A stretch of 63,097 nt of DNA, from positions 1 to 63,097 of the forward strand of contig CAYLSH010000002.1 in assembly GCA_964386235.1 (NCBI GenBank), written 5' to 3'. The position numbers and the translations under genes are program-made. Positions 26,401 to 34,358 of the stretch are shown in pieces (within the stretch, counting starts at the first letter, position 1; the number at the start of each line of letters is the position of its first letter). Below the pieces are notes generated by a model. The model was not told the DNA's origin. It saw nothing but the letters and a program-made list of their open reading frames with translations, and did not search any database. This stretch comes from RGIG8767 sp964386235. Lineage in GTDB: Bacteria; Bacillota; Clostridia; Lachnospirales; Lachnospiraceae.

Positions 26401-26522
26401 GCTCCATTCAGATTACATGGTGCAATGGAACACAGAGCCGGACGGAAGGATGCATCTGCGGAAAAGAGGCAGAAGCAATCCGTAATGGCGAGGCAAAAGA
26501 GATTACGATTACCATTGAATAG
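23451..26522 (+). CDS. Large GH94-type glycoside phosphorylase
   Basis: 1023 residues, 19 bases after the previous gene. The N-terminal half is a beta-sandwich, and the barrel has LGKNKVFYVYSRKHGDLERDY, GNGNFRDVNQNRRND, and GKPGWYDALNGLPGLIGSS with the putative acid Asp. It differs strongly from the 904-residue neighbour, so the two act on different linkages or lengths, for example an oligoglucan enzyme beside a disaccharide enzyme. Annotated relatives are usually called cellobiose phosphorylase without proof. Exact family (GH94 versus a related phosphorylase family) is not settled. No transporter or glycosidase is encoded nearby. Confidence 0.8.
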   Translation: MNHTTKTCSYHMEDYGKKATFASFLPGISGVKGIPIWCYYVNRGQGVVSFGVENKDKAIMQFYPAHTAYQNVKLTGFRTFYKKNGVFAEAFSDENEKHSMDIYKNSLEIKEENAKMGLRTEVSYFTMPLERVGALVRKVTITNTTEETADIEVLDGMPALIPYGVALSYCTEIMQTAKAWMQAEKTKEGAAFYRVRASIEDSASVEAVEGGNFSYAVMDDGSVLTPIADPEAVFAYDPSLVKPVKFVEEGLDGIYAYEQHTNNIVPCSFFGASRKLAAKESMTLYELIGQVENQEILSSFLDRKLDAAFFDKKQAIAHELTEEVGDHMATKTADPVFDEYCRYTFLDNVLRGGLPIRLGKNKVFYVYSRKHGDLERDYNYFAMLPEYYSQGNGNFRDVNQNRRNDTFFAPFVGDFNIQSFYSLLQPDGCNPLGVEKITYRLMEDGKPYDFTPGSLYKKLLERTDLTEEQREALFLEKIDQAIPLVNGDFKEGYWTDHWTYNLDLVENYLQIFPDKEEELLFHDSYTWFRPQAGINPRKTRYVKTANGIRQYHAVKEGLDAKEGCENVLLLCDDHGTGSVIHATLLEKLIMLSLTKFAALDAYGMGIDMEGGKPGWYDALNGLPGLIGSSVNELCELARNLTFTVDMLKKYPKEVALLEEMAAFYEKVKNIAHEQKEELAADGESMIFWDRVNTAKEEYREKIYAGVSGKHVMIPASDLINTLSEWLEIVNTGLSKAVALGGDVCPSYFYYEVTEYTEDEEGVMPTHFSQHMLPLFLEGAVRYMKLDLGEDARRSLYEHVKASDLYDKKLSMYKVNTSLRDTTFEVGRCCSFTPGWLENESIWLHMEYKYLLELIKAGLYKEYFADFKNAAIPFLDPNVYGRSVYENSSFIASSANPDERTHGRGFVARLSGSTAEFLQMWILMMFGKAPFAMTENGLTLTFSPVLPEYLIPDDGCVQAQFLGNTNVNYHFPAKKDYIPGEYTVGSIQITWCNGTQSRTEGCICGKEAEAIRNGEAKEITITIE

Positions 26523-26531
26523 GAGTTTTTC

Positions 26532-27857
26532 ATGGATCTGTTTGAATACATGAGTACCAAGAATAAGGAAAAAGAATCCCCGCTTGCAGCAAGGCTGCGT
26601 CCGCGCAGCCTCGATGAGGTGGTGGGACAGCAACATATTCTTGCGAAGGACAAACTGCTTTATCGTGCCATCAAAGCCGATAAGATCAGTTCCATTATAT
26701 TTTACGGACCGCCCGGAACCGGAAAGACTACGCTTGCGAAGGTGATCGCCGGAACGACAAGTTCGGAATTTATGCAGATCAATGCAACGGTTGCCGGCAA
26801 AAAGGATATGGAGGAAGTGGTGAACAAAGCCAAAGAACTCCAGGGAATGTATGGAAAACGGACGATTCTATTTATCGACGAAATTCATCGTTTTAACAAA
26901 GGGCAGCAGGACTATCTACTTCCTTTTGTGGAGGATGGCACGATCATTATCATCGGAGCAACCACGGAAAATCCTTATTTTGAAGTAAACGGCGCTCTGA
27001 TCTCCCGTTCCATGATCTTTGAATTAAAGCCGCTAGAACCGGAGGATATCAAAATCCTCATCAACCGGGCATTGACGGACAAAGAACGTGGTATGGGAGC
27101 GTTTGATGCAGATATTCAGGAGGAGGCATTGAATGCCCTGGCAGATATTGCCGGCGGGGATGCCAGACATGCATTGAATGCCATTGAACTGGCTGTGATG
27201 ACGACGGACCGAAGCGAAGACGGGAAGATCCATATTACCGTTCCGGTCATTGAAGAATGTATTCAGAAACGGGCTGTTTTATATGATAAAAACGGGGATA
27301 ACCATTATGATACGATCTCGGCTTTTATCAAAAGTATGCGGGGATCCGACCCGGATGCTGCGCTGTATTATCTTGCCAAGATGCTGTATGCGGGAGAGAG
27401 TGTGACGTTTATTGCAAGACGTATTATGATCTGTGCATCGGAAGATGTGGGAAATGCAGATCCCATGGCGTTGACTGTAGCGGTCAGTGCATCCCTTGCC
27501 GTAGAGAGGGTAGGTATGCCGGAGGCACAATTGATCCTTTCACAGGCAGTTACTTATGTGGCGACTGCACCAAAGAGCAATACATCATGCAGTATATACG
27601 AAGCGATGGAGACCGTAAAGGAGACGGGGAATCTGCCCGTACCGCCGCATTTACAGGATGCGCATTACAAAGGCTCCGCCAAATTGGGTCGAGGCATTGG
27701 CTACAAATATGCGCATGATTATAAGAACCATTATGTAAAGCAGCAGTATCTTCCTTATGAACTTACCGGCAGGGAATTTTATAAACCTTCCGGAAACGGT
27801 TATGAAGTGAAGATCCGTGAACATATGAAAAAGATTAAAAAAGAAGCGGAAGAATAA
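26532..27857 (+). CDS. rarA: Replication-associated recombination protein RarA (MgsA)
   Basis: 441 residues, AAA+ clamp-loader-like. PLAARLRPRSLDEVVGQQHIL at the start, Walker A GPPGTGKTT, Walker B FIDEIHRFN, sensor IGATTENPYFEVN, then the MgsA/WRNIP1 C-terminal helical domain (SFIKSMRGSDPDAALYYLAKML). It acts at stalled replication forks with single-strand binding protein. Only nine bases separate it from the phosphorylase gene and AGGAG lies at the junction, so it is cotranscribed with the sugar genes. Confidence 0.96.
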   Translation: MDLFEYMSTKNKEKESPLAARLRPRSLDEVVGQQHILAKDKLLYRAIKADKISSIIFYGPPGTGKTTLAKVIAGTTSSEFMQINATVAGKKDMEEVVNKAKELQGMYGKRTILFIDEIHRFNKGQQDYLLPFVEDGTIIIIGATTENPYFEVNGALISRSMIFELKPLEPEDIKILINRALTDKERGMGAFDADIQEEALNALADIAGGDARHALNAIELAVMTTDRSEDGKIHITVPVIEECIQKRAVLYDKNGDNHYDTISAFIKSMRGSDPDAALYYLAKMLYAGESVTFIARRIMICASEDVGNADPMALTVAVSASLAVERVGMPEAQLILSQAVTYVATAPKSNTSCSIYEAMETVKETGNLPVPPHLQDAHYKGSAKLGRGIGYKYAHDYKNHYVKQQYLPYELTGREFYKPSGNGYEVKIREHMKKIKKEAEE

Positions 27858-27878
27858 AACCTTCCGCTTCTTTTTTTA
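27841..27878. terminator. Bidirectional terminator between rarA and the DUF4364 gene
   Basis: AAGAAGCGGAAG, loop AATAAAA, CTTCCGCTTCTTTTTTT. The stem includes the end of rarA and serves both converging transcripts. Confidence 0.85.
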
Positions 27879-28391
27879 AAATAACATCTGTGTCAGCATA
27901 CGATAGATTTCTTCGTTCCTTTTTTTCCAGTTTAAACAAACATCTTCTGCCATTTCACTGGTGGGAACAGAGATTTTTAAATCCATCAAAACCACATCCT
28001 TTTCTTTGGCACAAAGCTGTGCCTCGTATTCACCACTTATGGATTTGTAGTAGTTAGAAGTGATGGAATAGTCATTTTTTAGTTGTGTCTTGTTTTCAAT
28101 CAGAAAACTCATGACATCTTCTTTTATGGCATCACTGATCCGGTTTTCAAAATAATTCAGAGTGACCTGTCCTTCCTTGGTGATGGATAAAAGGGCACGA
28201 TTGGCATCCTTGGTCTGATTGATCAGCTGATTGTCGATCAGTTCTCCAATCGCCTGTTGCAACGTAAGATAGTTGGTATATCCTTTGTCGAGGATAAAGG
28301 TATTGATCGTAGATTTACTTAAGGGTATAGCGCTCTGGTCGAGCATATATAAGATGATCAGTTTATATAAAGTAAATGTTTCCTGCTGCAT
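27876..28391 (-). CDS. DUF4364 family protein
   Basis: 171 residues: TLYKLIILYMLDQSAIPLSKSTINTFILDKGYTNYLTLQQAIGEL followed by a winged-helix-like region (LLSITKEGQVTLNYFENRI). This matches DUF4364, a Clostridia family predicted to be a transcription regulator with a winged helix. Role unknown. Last gene of a leftward operon with the radical SAM protein and malic enzyme. Confidence 0.85.
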   Translation of the reverse strand: MQQETFTLYKLIILYMLDQSAIPLSKSTINTFILDKGYTNYLTLQQAIGELIDNQLINQTKDANRALLSITKEGQVTLNYFENRISDAIKEDVMSFLIENKTQLKNDYSITSNYYKSISGEYEAQLCAKEKDVVLMDLKISVPTSEMAEDVCLNWKKRNEEIYRMLTQMLF

Positions 28392-28403
28392 GTATAGTCC
28401 TTT

Positions 28404-29357
28404 CTATGGCGTATAAAGTTTTCCCTGATAAGCCTGTGTGAGTTTCATTTGCCGATGCAGGGAATTGAGTACATCGCGCTTGTTTTGACTCCATAGGGGA
28501 GCGATTAACAGATCTTTCGGTCCGTCCCCTGTCACACGATGGATGACAATATCCGGGGAAAGCCGCATGATGCAGCCAATCAAAAGATCCAGATATTGTT
28601 CTTTGGTAAGAGGCTTGAAATGATTGGCCGGATTGTTATAAAAGTCCGCCAAATCCGTGCCCTTTAAAATATGAAGTAATTGGAGTTTTACTCCAAAGGG
28701 TTTCCATTGATTCAGATACCGAATGGTTTCAAATTGCATCTGCGGTGTTTCCCCGGGCAATCCTAAAATTACATGGACGATGACGGGAATCTGTAGTTTA
28801 TGAAGATGTTCCATGGCTTCTTCAAATACCCGGAGCGGATAGCCACGCCGGATGAAATCCGCTGTTTGTTCATGGATGGTCTGTAAACCCAGTTCGACCC
28901 AGATAAATTTGTTCGGATAGCGAAAACGCAGATTGCTTAGTAATGCCAGACATTCTTCCGGCAGGCAGTCCGCTCTTGTAGCAATGGAGATTCCGGCGAT
29001 ATCCGGGTGTTCCAATGCCTGCGTGTAGATCTTTTCTAAATAGGAAGCCGGAGCGTAGGTATTGGTATATGCCTGAAAATAGGCAATGTAGCGGCTCCCT
29101 GTTTTTTTGCCTTTCATCAGGGAAAGTCCCTGTGCAATCTGCTGCGAGACGGAGGAAATGGTCTTAACGGCAAAATCACCGCTTCCGCCTGCACTACAGA
29201 AAATGCACCCTCTAAAGCCGAGGGTGCCATCTCTGTTTGGACAGGTAAAACCTGCATCTAAGGCAATTTTATAAAGTTTTTCGCCATATGTTTTTTTACA
29301 ATAGGCATTTAAGGTGTAGTAGGGCTTATCCTCCCACATAGGATATTGCATGTTCAT
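28404..29357 (-). CDS. TIGR01212 family radical SAM protein (YhcC-like)
   Basis: 317 residues. The cluster motif is CPNRDGTLGFRGCIFCSAGG, three cysteines in the CxxxxxxxxCxxC-like spacing of this family, followed by PQMQFETIRYLNQWKP and VHRVTGDGPKDLLIAPLWSQNKR, typical of TIGR01212 members. It should carry a 4Fe-4S cluster and use S-adenosylmethionine; recent work on close relatives links the family to tRNA modification, but the substrate is not evident here. ATG 29357 starts two bases after the malic enzyme stop and has no clear ribosome site, suggesting translational coupling. Confidence 0.92.
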   Translation of the reverse strand: MNMQYPMWEDKPYYTLNAYCKKTYGEKLYKIALDAGFTCPNRDGTLGFRGCIFCSAGGSGDFAVKTISSVSQQIAQGLSLMKGKKTGSRYIAYFQAYTNTYAPASYLEKIYTQALEHPDIAGISIATRADCLPEECLALLSNLRFRYPNKFIWVELGLQTIHEQTADFIRRGYPLRVFEEAMEHLHKLQIPVIVHVILGLPGETPQMQFETIRYLNQWKPFGVKLQLLHILKGTDLADFYNNPANHFKPLTKEQYLDLLIGCIMRLSPDIVIHRVTGDGPKDLLIAPLWSQNKRDVLNSLHRQMKLTQAYQGKLYTP

Positions 29358-29359
29358 TC

Positions 29360-30514
29360 TTAATCACGAATATTGGATCTGACAGCATCTGCGACAGCGT
29401 CCACGGCACGGGGGTCAAAGGCTTCCGGAAGAATATGGTCTTCGTTTAACTCCTCTTTGGAAACCAGGTTTGCCAAGGCATTGGCAGCAGCCAGTTTCAT
29501 TTCTTCCGTGATCTGCTTTGCACGTCCTTCCAGGGCACCTTTGAAAATGCCGGGGAATGCCACAACATTATTGACCTGATTGGGGAAATCGCTTCTGCCT
29601 GTTCCGACTACTTTTGCACCAGCCTGTTTGGCGATATCCGGCATAATCTCCGGAACCGGATTTGCCATGGCAAATAAGATGGCATCCTTATTCATGGAGG
29701 CAACCATTTCTGCGGAAACAATGCCAGGAGCGGATACGCCTACGAAGATGTCAGCGCCTTTCATGGCATCGGCAAGGGTGCCTGTTTCCCGGGAAAGATT
29801 GGTGACCTGTACCATTTTTTCCTGCATCCAGTTTAAGCCCGGTGTATCCTTGGCAAGGATTCCGGATTTGTCACACATGATAATATTGGGGAAACCGTAG
29901 GTTAACAGCAGTTTTGTGATTGCCACACCTGCGCTTCCTGCACCGTTTATGACAACACGACAGTCTTCTTTCTTTTTCTGAACAACTTTTAAGGCATTGA
30001 TGATACCGGCAAGGACAACAATCGCTGTTCCATGTTGATCGTCATGAAAAACAGGAATGTCCAATGTTTTTTTTAAACGTTCCTCTATTTCAAAACAACG
30101 GGGAGCGGAGATGTCCTCCAAATTGATTCCGCCAAAGCCGGGAGCCAGGTAGGTGACTGTTTTGATGATCTCTTCGGTGTCCTGTGTATCCAGACAGATC
30201 GGGACGGCATTTACATTACCGAATTCTTTGAATAAGACAGCCTTTCCTTCCATGACGGGCATGGCAGCATAGGGTCCGATGTTACCCAGACCAAGGACGG
30301 CGCTTCCGTCGGAAACAACAGCAACGGTATTGGCTTTCATGGTATAGGTATACGCTGCTTCTTTGTCCTGTGCGATCACCTTACACGGTTCTGCTACGCC
30401 GGGAGTGTAGGCAAGGGAGAGATCTTCCCTGCTTTTAACAGGTGTTTTGGAGACCGTTTCCAGTTTGCCATTCCATTCTTTATGTAATGCAAGTGCTTTT
30501 TCAGAGGTTGTCAT
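29360..30514 (-). CDS. Malic enzyme (NAD(P)-dependent, oxaloacetate-decarboxylating)
   Basis: 384 residues from ATG 30514 (AGAAGG six bases upstream); an earlier in-frame start at 30559 has no such site. SLAYTPGVAEPCK, KANTVAVVSDGSAVLGLGNIGP, FHDDQHGTAIVVLAGIINALK and INGAGSAGVAITKLLL (dinucleotide site) mark the short bacterial malic enzyme. It converts malate to pyruvate and CO2, producing NAD(P)H. The short form lacks the phosphotransacetylase-like C-terminal domain of some homologues. First gene of a three-gene leftward operon. Confidence 0.96.
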   Translation of the reverse strand: MTTSEKALALHKEWNGKLETVSKTPVKSREDLSLAYTPGVAEPCKVIAQDKEAAYTYTMKANTVAVVSDGSAVLGLGNIGPYAAMPVMEGKAVLFKEFGNVNAVPICLDTQDTEEIIKTVTYLAPGFGGINLEDISAPRCFEIEERLKKTLDIPVFHDDQHGTAIVVLAGIINALKVVQKKKEDCRVVINGAGSAGVAITKLLLTYGFPNIIMCDKSGILAKDTPGLNWMQEKMVQVTNLSRETGTLADAMKGADIFVGVSAPGIVSAEMVASMNKDAILFAMANPVPEIMPDIAKQAGAKVVGTGRSDFPNQVNNVVAFPGIFKGALEGRAKQITEEMKLAAANALANLVSKEELNEDHILPEAFDPRAVDAVADAVRSNIRD

Positions 30515-30578
30515 AGTATGCCTTCTTTCTATAAAAATATATGGATTCTGTGTGTTCACAGTATTTTTTCCATTCCTT

Positions 30579-30607
30579 AGTGTAGCTCAATCTTACTTTT
30601 CCTGCAA
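30579..30607 (-). promoter_or_regulatory. Promoter of the malic enzyme operon
   Basis: On the minus strand TTGCAG, 17 bases, TACACT, about 65 bases before the malic enzyme start. Confidence 0.55.
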
Positions 30608-30794
30608 GCATTTGAAAAAAATCTTTCTATTTTGTGAAAAGTGTTGTATACTATAGAAAGTTGTTATTTTACTTTTCAGAGAAGACGAATGATCGTATCT
30701 AATTCCCGGTCCGGTTATGACAGTATAGGAACTGATAGCAGGTTTTGTCCGGGAAGCAATCCCAATAGTAAAAGAAATGTATAGAGGTAAACAG

Positions 30795-32096
30795 ATGAGA
30801 GAGAAGTATGAATCCCTTGCTGTGGCAGATCTGAAAGAAATCGCCAAGTCAAGGGGGATTGAAGGCGTAAGTGCCATGAAAAAAGCAGAAGTTGTGGAAG
30901 CAATGCTTAAATTGGATGAAGAAGAGAAAAAACAAAGAGAGGAAAAAGAAGCAGCCCTTTCCGAACTTGACAGCGGTATCACGGCATGCGGTATTTTGGA
31001 AGTTATGCCGGACGGATTTGGATTTATTCGTTCTGCCAACTATCTTCCTGGAGAAAACGATGTGTATGTGGCACCGAGCCAGATTCGTCGTTTCGGTATG
31101 AAAACCGGTGATATCGTATCCGGTAATACAAGAATCAAGACACAGGCGGAAAAGTTCAGTGCTCTTTTATTTGTAAAATCCATCAACGGTTACAGTCCGG
31201 ACGAAGCATCCAGACGCTATTGCTTTGAGGACATGACTCCGATCTTCCCGGATGAGAGAATCCGTTTAGAAACACCGGGATGTTCTGTTGCCATGCGTAT
31301 CATGGATCTGATGAGCCCGGTTGGTAAGGGACAGCGTGGTATGATCGTATCACCGCCCAAGGCAGGTAAGACTACCTTATTAAAAGAAGTAGCCAAATCG
31401 GTTAAGGCAAACAACCCGGATATTCACCTGATCATTTTACTGATTGATGAGCGTCCGGAAGAAGTAACGGATATCCGTGAGGCGATCGAAGGACCGAATG
31501 TAGAAGTGATCTACTCCACTTTTGATGAACTGCCCGAACATCACAAACGAGTATCCGAGATGGTTATGGAACGTGCGAAACGTCTGGTAGAACACAAAAA
31601 AGATGTTATGATTCTTTTAGACAGCATTACACGTCTGACAAGAGCGTACAACCTTACCGTTCCGCCAAGTGGACGTACTTTGTCCGGTGGTCTGGACCCG
31701 GCAGCATTACATATGCCCAAGAAATTCTTTGGTGCGGCAAGAAATATGCGTGAGGGCGGAAGTCTTACGATTCTGGCAACGGCACTTGTGGATACCGGAA
31801 GCAAGATGGATGACGTAGTATACGAAGAATTCAAAGGTACCGGTAATATGGAAATGGTGCTGGATCGTAAATTGTCCGAAAAACGCGTATTCCCGGCTAT
31901 TGATATCCCCAAATCCGGTACCCGTAGAGAAGACCTTCTTCTTAGTAAGGAAGAACTGGAAGCCATCAATACGATTCGTAAGGCGTTTAACGGTATGAAA
32001 GCGGATGAGGCAGTGGACAAGGTGATTGATATGTTCAGCCGGACGAAAAATAATGATGAGTTTGTCATTATGTCAAAAAAAGTGAAACTTTTTTAA
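30795..32096 (+). CDS. rho: Transcription termination factor Rho
   Basis: 433 residues from ATG 30795, preceded by AGAGG. The N-terminal SAP-like helix (SLAVADLKEIAKSRGIEGVS) and a short charged linker lead to the cold-shock RNA-binding domain (GILEVMPDGFGFIRSANYLPGENDVYVAPSQIRRF), then the hexameric ATPase with PPKAGKTTLLKEVA, LLIDERPEEVTD and PPSGRTLSGGLD. It ends untranslated transcripts. It precedes rpmE, a common Clostridia order. Confidence 0.98.
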   Translation: MREKYESLAVADLKEIAKSRGIEGVSAMKKAEVVEAMLKLDEEEKKQREEKEAALSELDSGITACGILEVMPDGFGFIRSANYLPGENDVYVAPSQIRRFGMKTGDIVSGNTRIKTQAEKFSALLFVKSINGYSPDEASRRYCFEDMTPIFPDERIRLETPGCSVAMRIMDLMSPVGKGQRGMIVSPPKAGKTTLLKEVAKSVKANNPDIHLIILLIDERPEEVTDIREAIEGPNVEVIYSTFDELPEHHKRVSEMVMERAKRLVEHKKDVMILLDSITRLTRAYNLTVPPSGRTLSGGLDPAALHMPKKFFGAARNMREGGSLTILATALVDTGSKMDDVVYEEFKGTGNMEMVLDRKLSEKRVFPAIDIPKSGTRREDLLLSKEELEAINTIRKAFNGMKADEAVDKVIDMFSRTKNNDEFVIMSKKVKLF

Positions 32097-32103
32097 AAAG
32101 AAC

Positions 32104-32132
32104 TTGCATAGAGACTATTCCTATGCTACAAT
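32104..32132 (+). promoter_or_regulatory. Promoter of rpmE
   Basis: TTGCAT (32104-32109), 17 bases, TACAAT (32127-32132). It gives a leader of about 70 bases; no obvious autoregulatory fold was identified. Confidence 0.6.
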
Positions 32133-32209
32133 AAACAAGCTGTTCTTGGATGAACAGTAGAGGATGAGAACAAAATAATAGTTGGAAATTATTATAGAGA
32201 GGTGAAATC

Positions 32210-32410
32210 ATGAGAGAAGGAATCCATCCTGAATATTATCAGGCAACTGTAACATGCAACTGTGGCAATACTTTTGTAACAGGTTCTACAAAACCTGAGA
32301 TCCACGTAGAAGTTTGTTCTAAATGTCATTCATTCTACACAGGTCAGCAGAAAGCAGTAAGAGCTGATGGACGTATTGATAAGTTCAACAGAAAATACGG
32401 TGTTAAATAA
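32210..32410 (+). CDS. rpmE: Ribosomal protein bL31, zinc-binding type
   Basis: 66 residues: MREGIHPEYYQATVTCNCGN and VEVCSKCHSFYTGQQK. The CxC and CxxC cysteines bind zinc, so this is the zinc-containing (C+) form rather than the zinc-free paralogue. Component of the large subunit near the central protuberance. A clear AGAGG site precedes the ATG. Confidence 0.98.
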   Translation: MREGIHPEYYQATVTCNCGNTFVTGSTKPEIHVEVCSKCHSFYTGQQKAVRADGRIDKFNRKYGVK

Positions 32411-32417
32411 GTTATGC

Positions 32418-32451
32418 CAAAAGGTTGAGGTTTTATATCTCAACCTTTTTT
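32418..32451 (+). terminator. Terminator after rpmE
   Basis: AAAAGGTTGAG, loop GTTTTATAT, CTCAACCTTTTTT. Confidence 0.85.
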
Positions 32452-32525
32452 ACAAGGTTCCTAAATGGTAAACGTGACGATGTTTGGTTACTTATGGAAG
32501 TCGCTTATTAGAAATGAGGATATAT

Positions 32526-33530
32526 ATGGCAAGAAAAAAAGGAATTTGTCCGTCCGGTATCGGCGGTCAGGCAGTGATCGAAGGCGTTATGATGAAAAAT
32601 CAGGATCTGTATGCGGTTGCTGTACGCAAGCCGGATGGCAGGATTGAGATCGATACAGAGGAATATCATGGGATCCTTCACGGAAGCAGGATCAAGAAGA
32701 TCCCTTTTATCCGTGGTGTGTTCAATTTTGTGGACTCACTGATTCTTGGCATGCGCACACTGACCTATTCCGCATCTTTTTACGAGGATGATAGTGCAGC
32801 AGAGACCAAGACGGATAAGGCCATGGGAAAAGTATTTGGTGAAAAAGCAGAGAAGGTGATGATGGGCTTTACGGTAGCCCTTTCCATCGTGCTTGCAGTG
32901 GCGATATTTATGATCCTTCCTTATTTTTTATCTTCCCTGTTTGAAAAATATGTGAGAAATACCTCCCTGCTTGCATTGATAGAGGGTGTGATCCGTATTA
33001 CGATCTTTTTGCTCTATGTGGTTGCCATTTCTTTGATGCAGGATATCAAACGTGTGTATATGTATCATGGAGCAGAGCACAAATGCATCAATTGCATCGA
33101 GCATGGGCATGTTTTGAATGTTCACAATGTAAAACGTTCTTCCCGCCTTCACAGAAGATGCGGAACCAGTTTTTTACTTATCGTTATGATCGTCAGCGTA
33201 GTTTTGTTTATTCTGATCCGTGTGGAAAATCCGGTTATGAGACTGGGACTGCGCCTGTTACTGATTCCGGTTATTGCAGGAATCTCTTATGAGATCATCC
33301 GTCTTGCCGGAAGAAGTGAAAACCCGATCGTGAAACTGATCTCGGCTCCGGGACTTGCTTTGCAGAAATTAACCACGAAAGAACCGGATGAAGAGATGAT
33401 CGAAGTGGCGATCTGCTCTGTAGAAGCCGTATTTGACTGGAAGAGTTTTCTTGGCGAACATTTTGATTACGAAGAATATAAGAAGCCGGCAGCAGATGCA
33501 CAAAATGACGAGGAAGCGTATGAATCGTAA
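32526..33530 (+). CDS. DUF1385 membrane protein (YqhQ-like)
   Basis: 334 residues from ATG 32526. GIGGQAVIEGVMMKN at the start, HGSRIKKIPFIRGVFNFVDSLILGMRTL, several membrane helices, and YHGAEHKCINCIEHG, all hallmarks of DUF1385. Function unproven; the family is nearly always next to prmC and prfA in Clostridia, as here. The stop overlaps the prmC start by 11 bases. Confidence 0.93.
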   Translation: MARKKGICPSGIGGQAVIEGVMMKNQDLYAVAVRKPDGRIEIDTEEYHGILHGSRIKKIPFIRGVFNFVDSLILGMRTLTYSASFYEDDSAAETKTDKAMGKVFGEKAEKVMMGFTVALSIVLAVAIFMILPYFLSSLFEKYVRNTSLLALIEGVIRITIFLLYVVAISLMQDIKRVYMYHGAEHKCINCIEHGHVLNVHNVKRSSRLHRRCGTSFLLIVMIVSVVLFILIRVENPVMRLGLRLLLIPVIAGISYEIIRLAGRSENPIVKLISAPGLALQKLTTKEPDEEMIEVAICSVEAVFDWKSFLGEHFDYEEYKKPAADAQNDEEAYES

Positions 33531-34347
33531 GGAAGCATACGAATTTGGCATTCGTCGTTTACAGGAAGCCGGAATAGAAGAATATAAAAGTGATACCCTG
33601 CTTTTACTGGATGGAATCTGTCATATCAGTCGAAACGATCTTCTGATCCATGGGGATGACGAATTATCCGATGAATTGGGTGAGGCTTATGAGAAAGCAC
33701 TGGATAAGCGCTGCGAAAGGATTCCGGTGCAGTATATCACGGGTGTGCAAAATTTCATGGGACTTGATTTTGCAGTCAATGAACAGGTTTTGATTCCCCG
33801 CTTTGATACGGAGATTTTAGTAGAAGAAGTCATGAAATACCTTCATGATGGTTTTTACATTCTGGATATGTGTACGGGGAGTGGCTGTATCTTATTAAGC
33901 CTGCTTCATTATTCCAATGACTGTGTGGGAATTGGGGTGGATATTTCAGAGGATGCCCTTCTTGTGGCAGAACACAATGCCAAACGTCTGGGAATCGAGG
34001 CCTCCTTTTTACAGAGTGATCTTTTTGAAAAAGTAACCGGAACGTACGATATCATTGTGTCCAATCCACCATACATCCGCAGTGATGTGATTCCAACGCT
34101 GATGGAAGAGGTCAGGGAACATGAACCCATTCTTGCTTTGGATGGGATGGAAGATGGTCTTTCTTTTTACAGGAGGATCGTACAGGAAAGCAGACAGTAT
34201 TTAAACGGCGGCGGAATGCTCTTTTTTGAGATTGGTTATGATCAGGGAAAAGCGGTGCATGATCTGATGGAGGAAAACGGCTACCAAAATGTGACAGTGC
34301 TCAAAGATTATGCAGGACTTGACCGTGTTGTATATGGATATAAGTAG
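33520..34347 (+). CDS. prmC: Release factor glutamine N5-methyltransferase PrmC
   Basis: 275 residues from ATG 33520, with GAGGAAG upstream inside the end of the previous gene. N-terminal helical domain, then the SAM-binding fold ILDMCTGSGCILLSLL and the catalytic motif SNPPYIRSD. It methylates the glutamine of the GGQ motif of release factors. Its substrate RF1 is encoded 11 bases downstream. Confidence 0.97.
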   Translation: MNRKEAYEFGIRRLQEAGIEEYKSDTLLLLDGICHISRNDLLIHGDDELSDELGEAYEKALDKRCERIPVQYITGVQNFMGLDFAVNEQVLIPRFDTEILVEEVMKYLHDGFYILDMCTGSGCILLSLLHYSNDCVGIGVDISEDALLVAEHNAKRLGIEASFLQSDLFEKVTGTYDIIVSNPPYIRSDVIPTLMEEVREHEPILALDGMEDGLSFYRRIVQESRQYLNGGGMLFFEIGYDQGKAVHDLMEENGYQNVTVLKDYAGLDRVVYGYK

Positions 34348-34358
34348 AGGAGAGAAGC

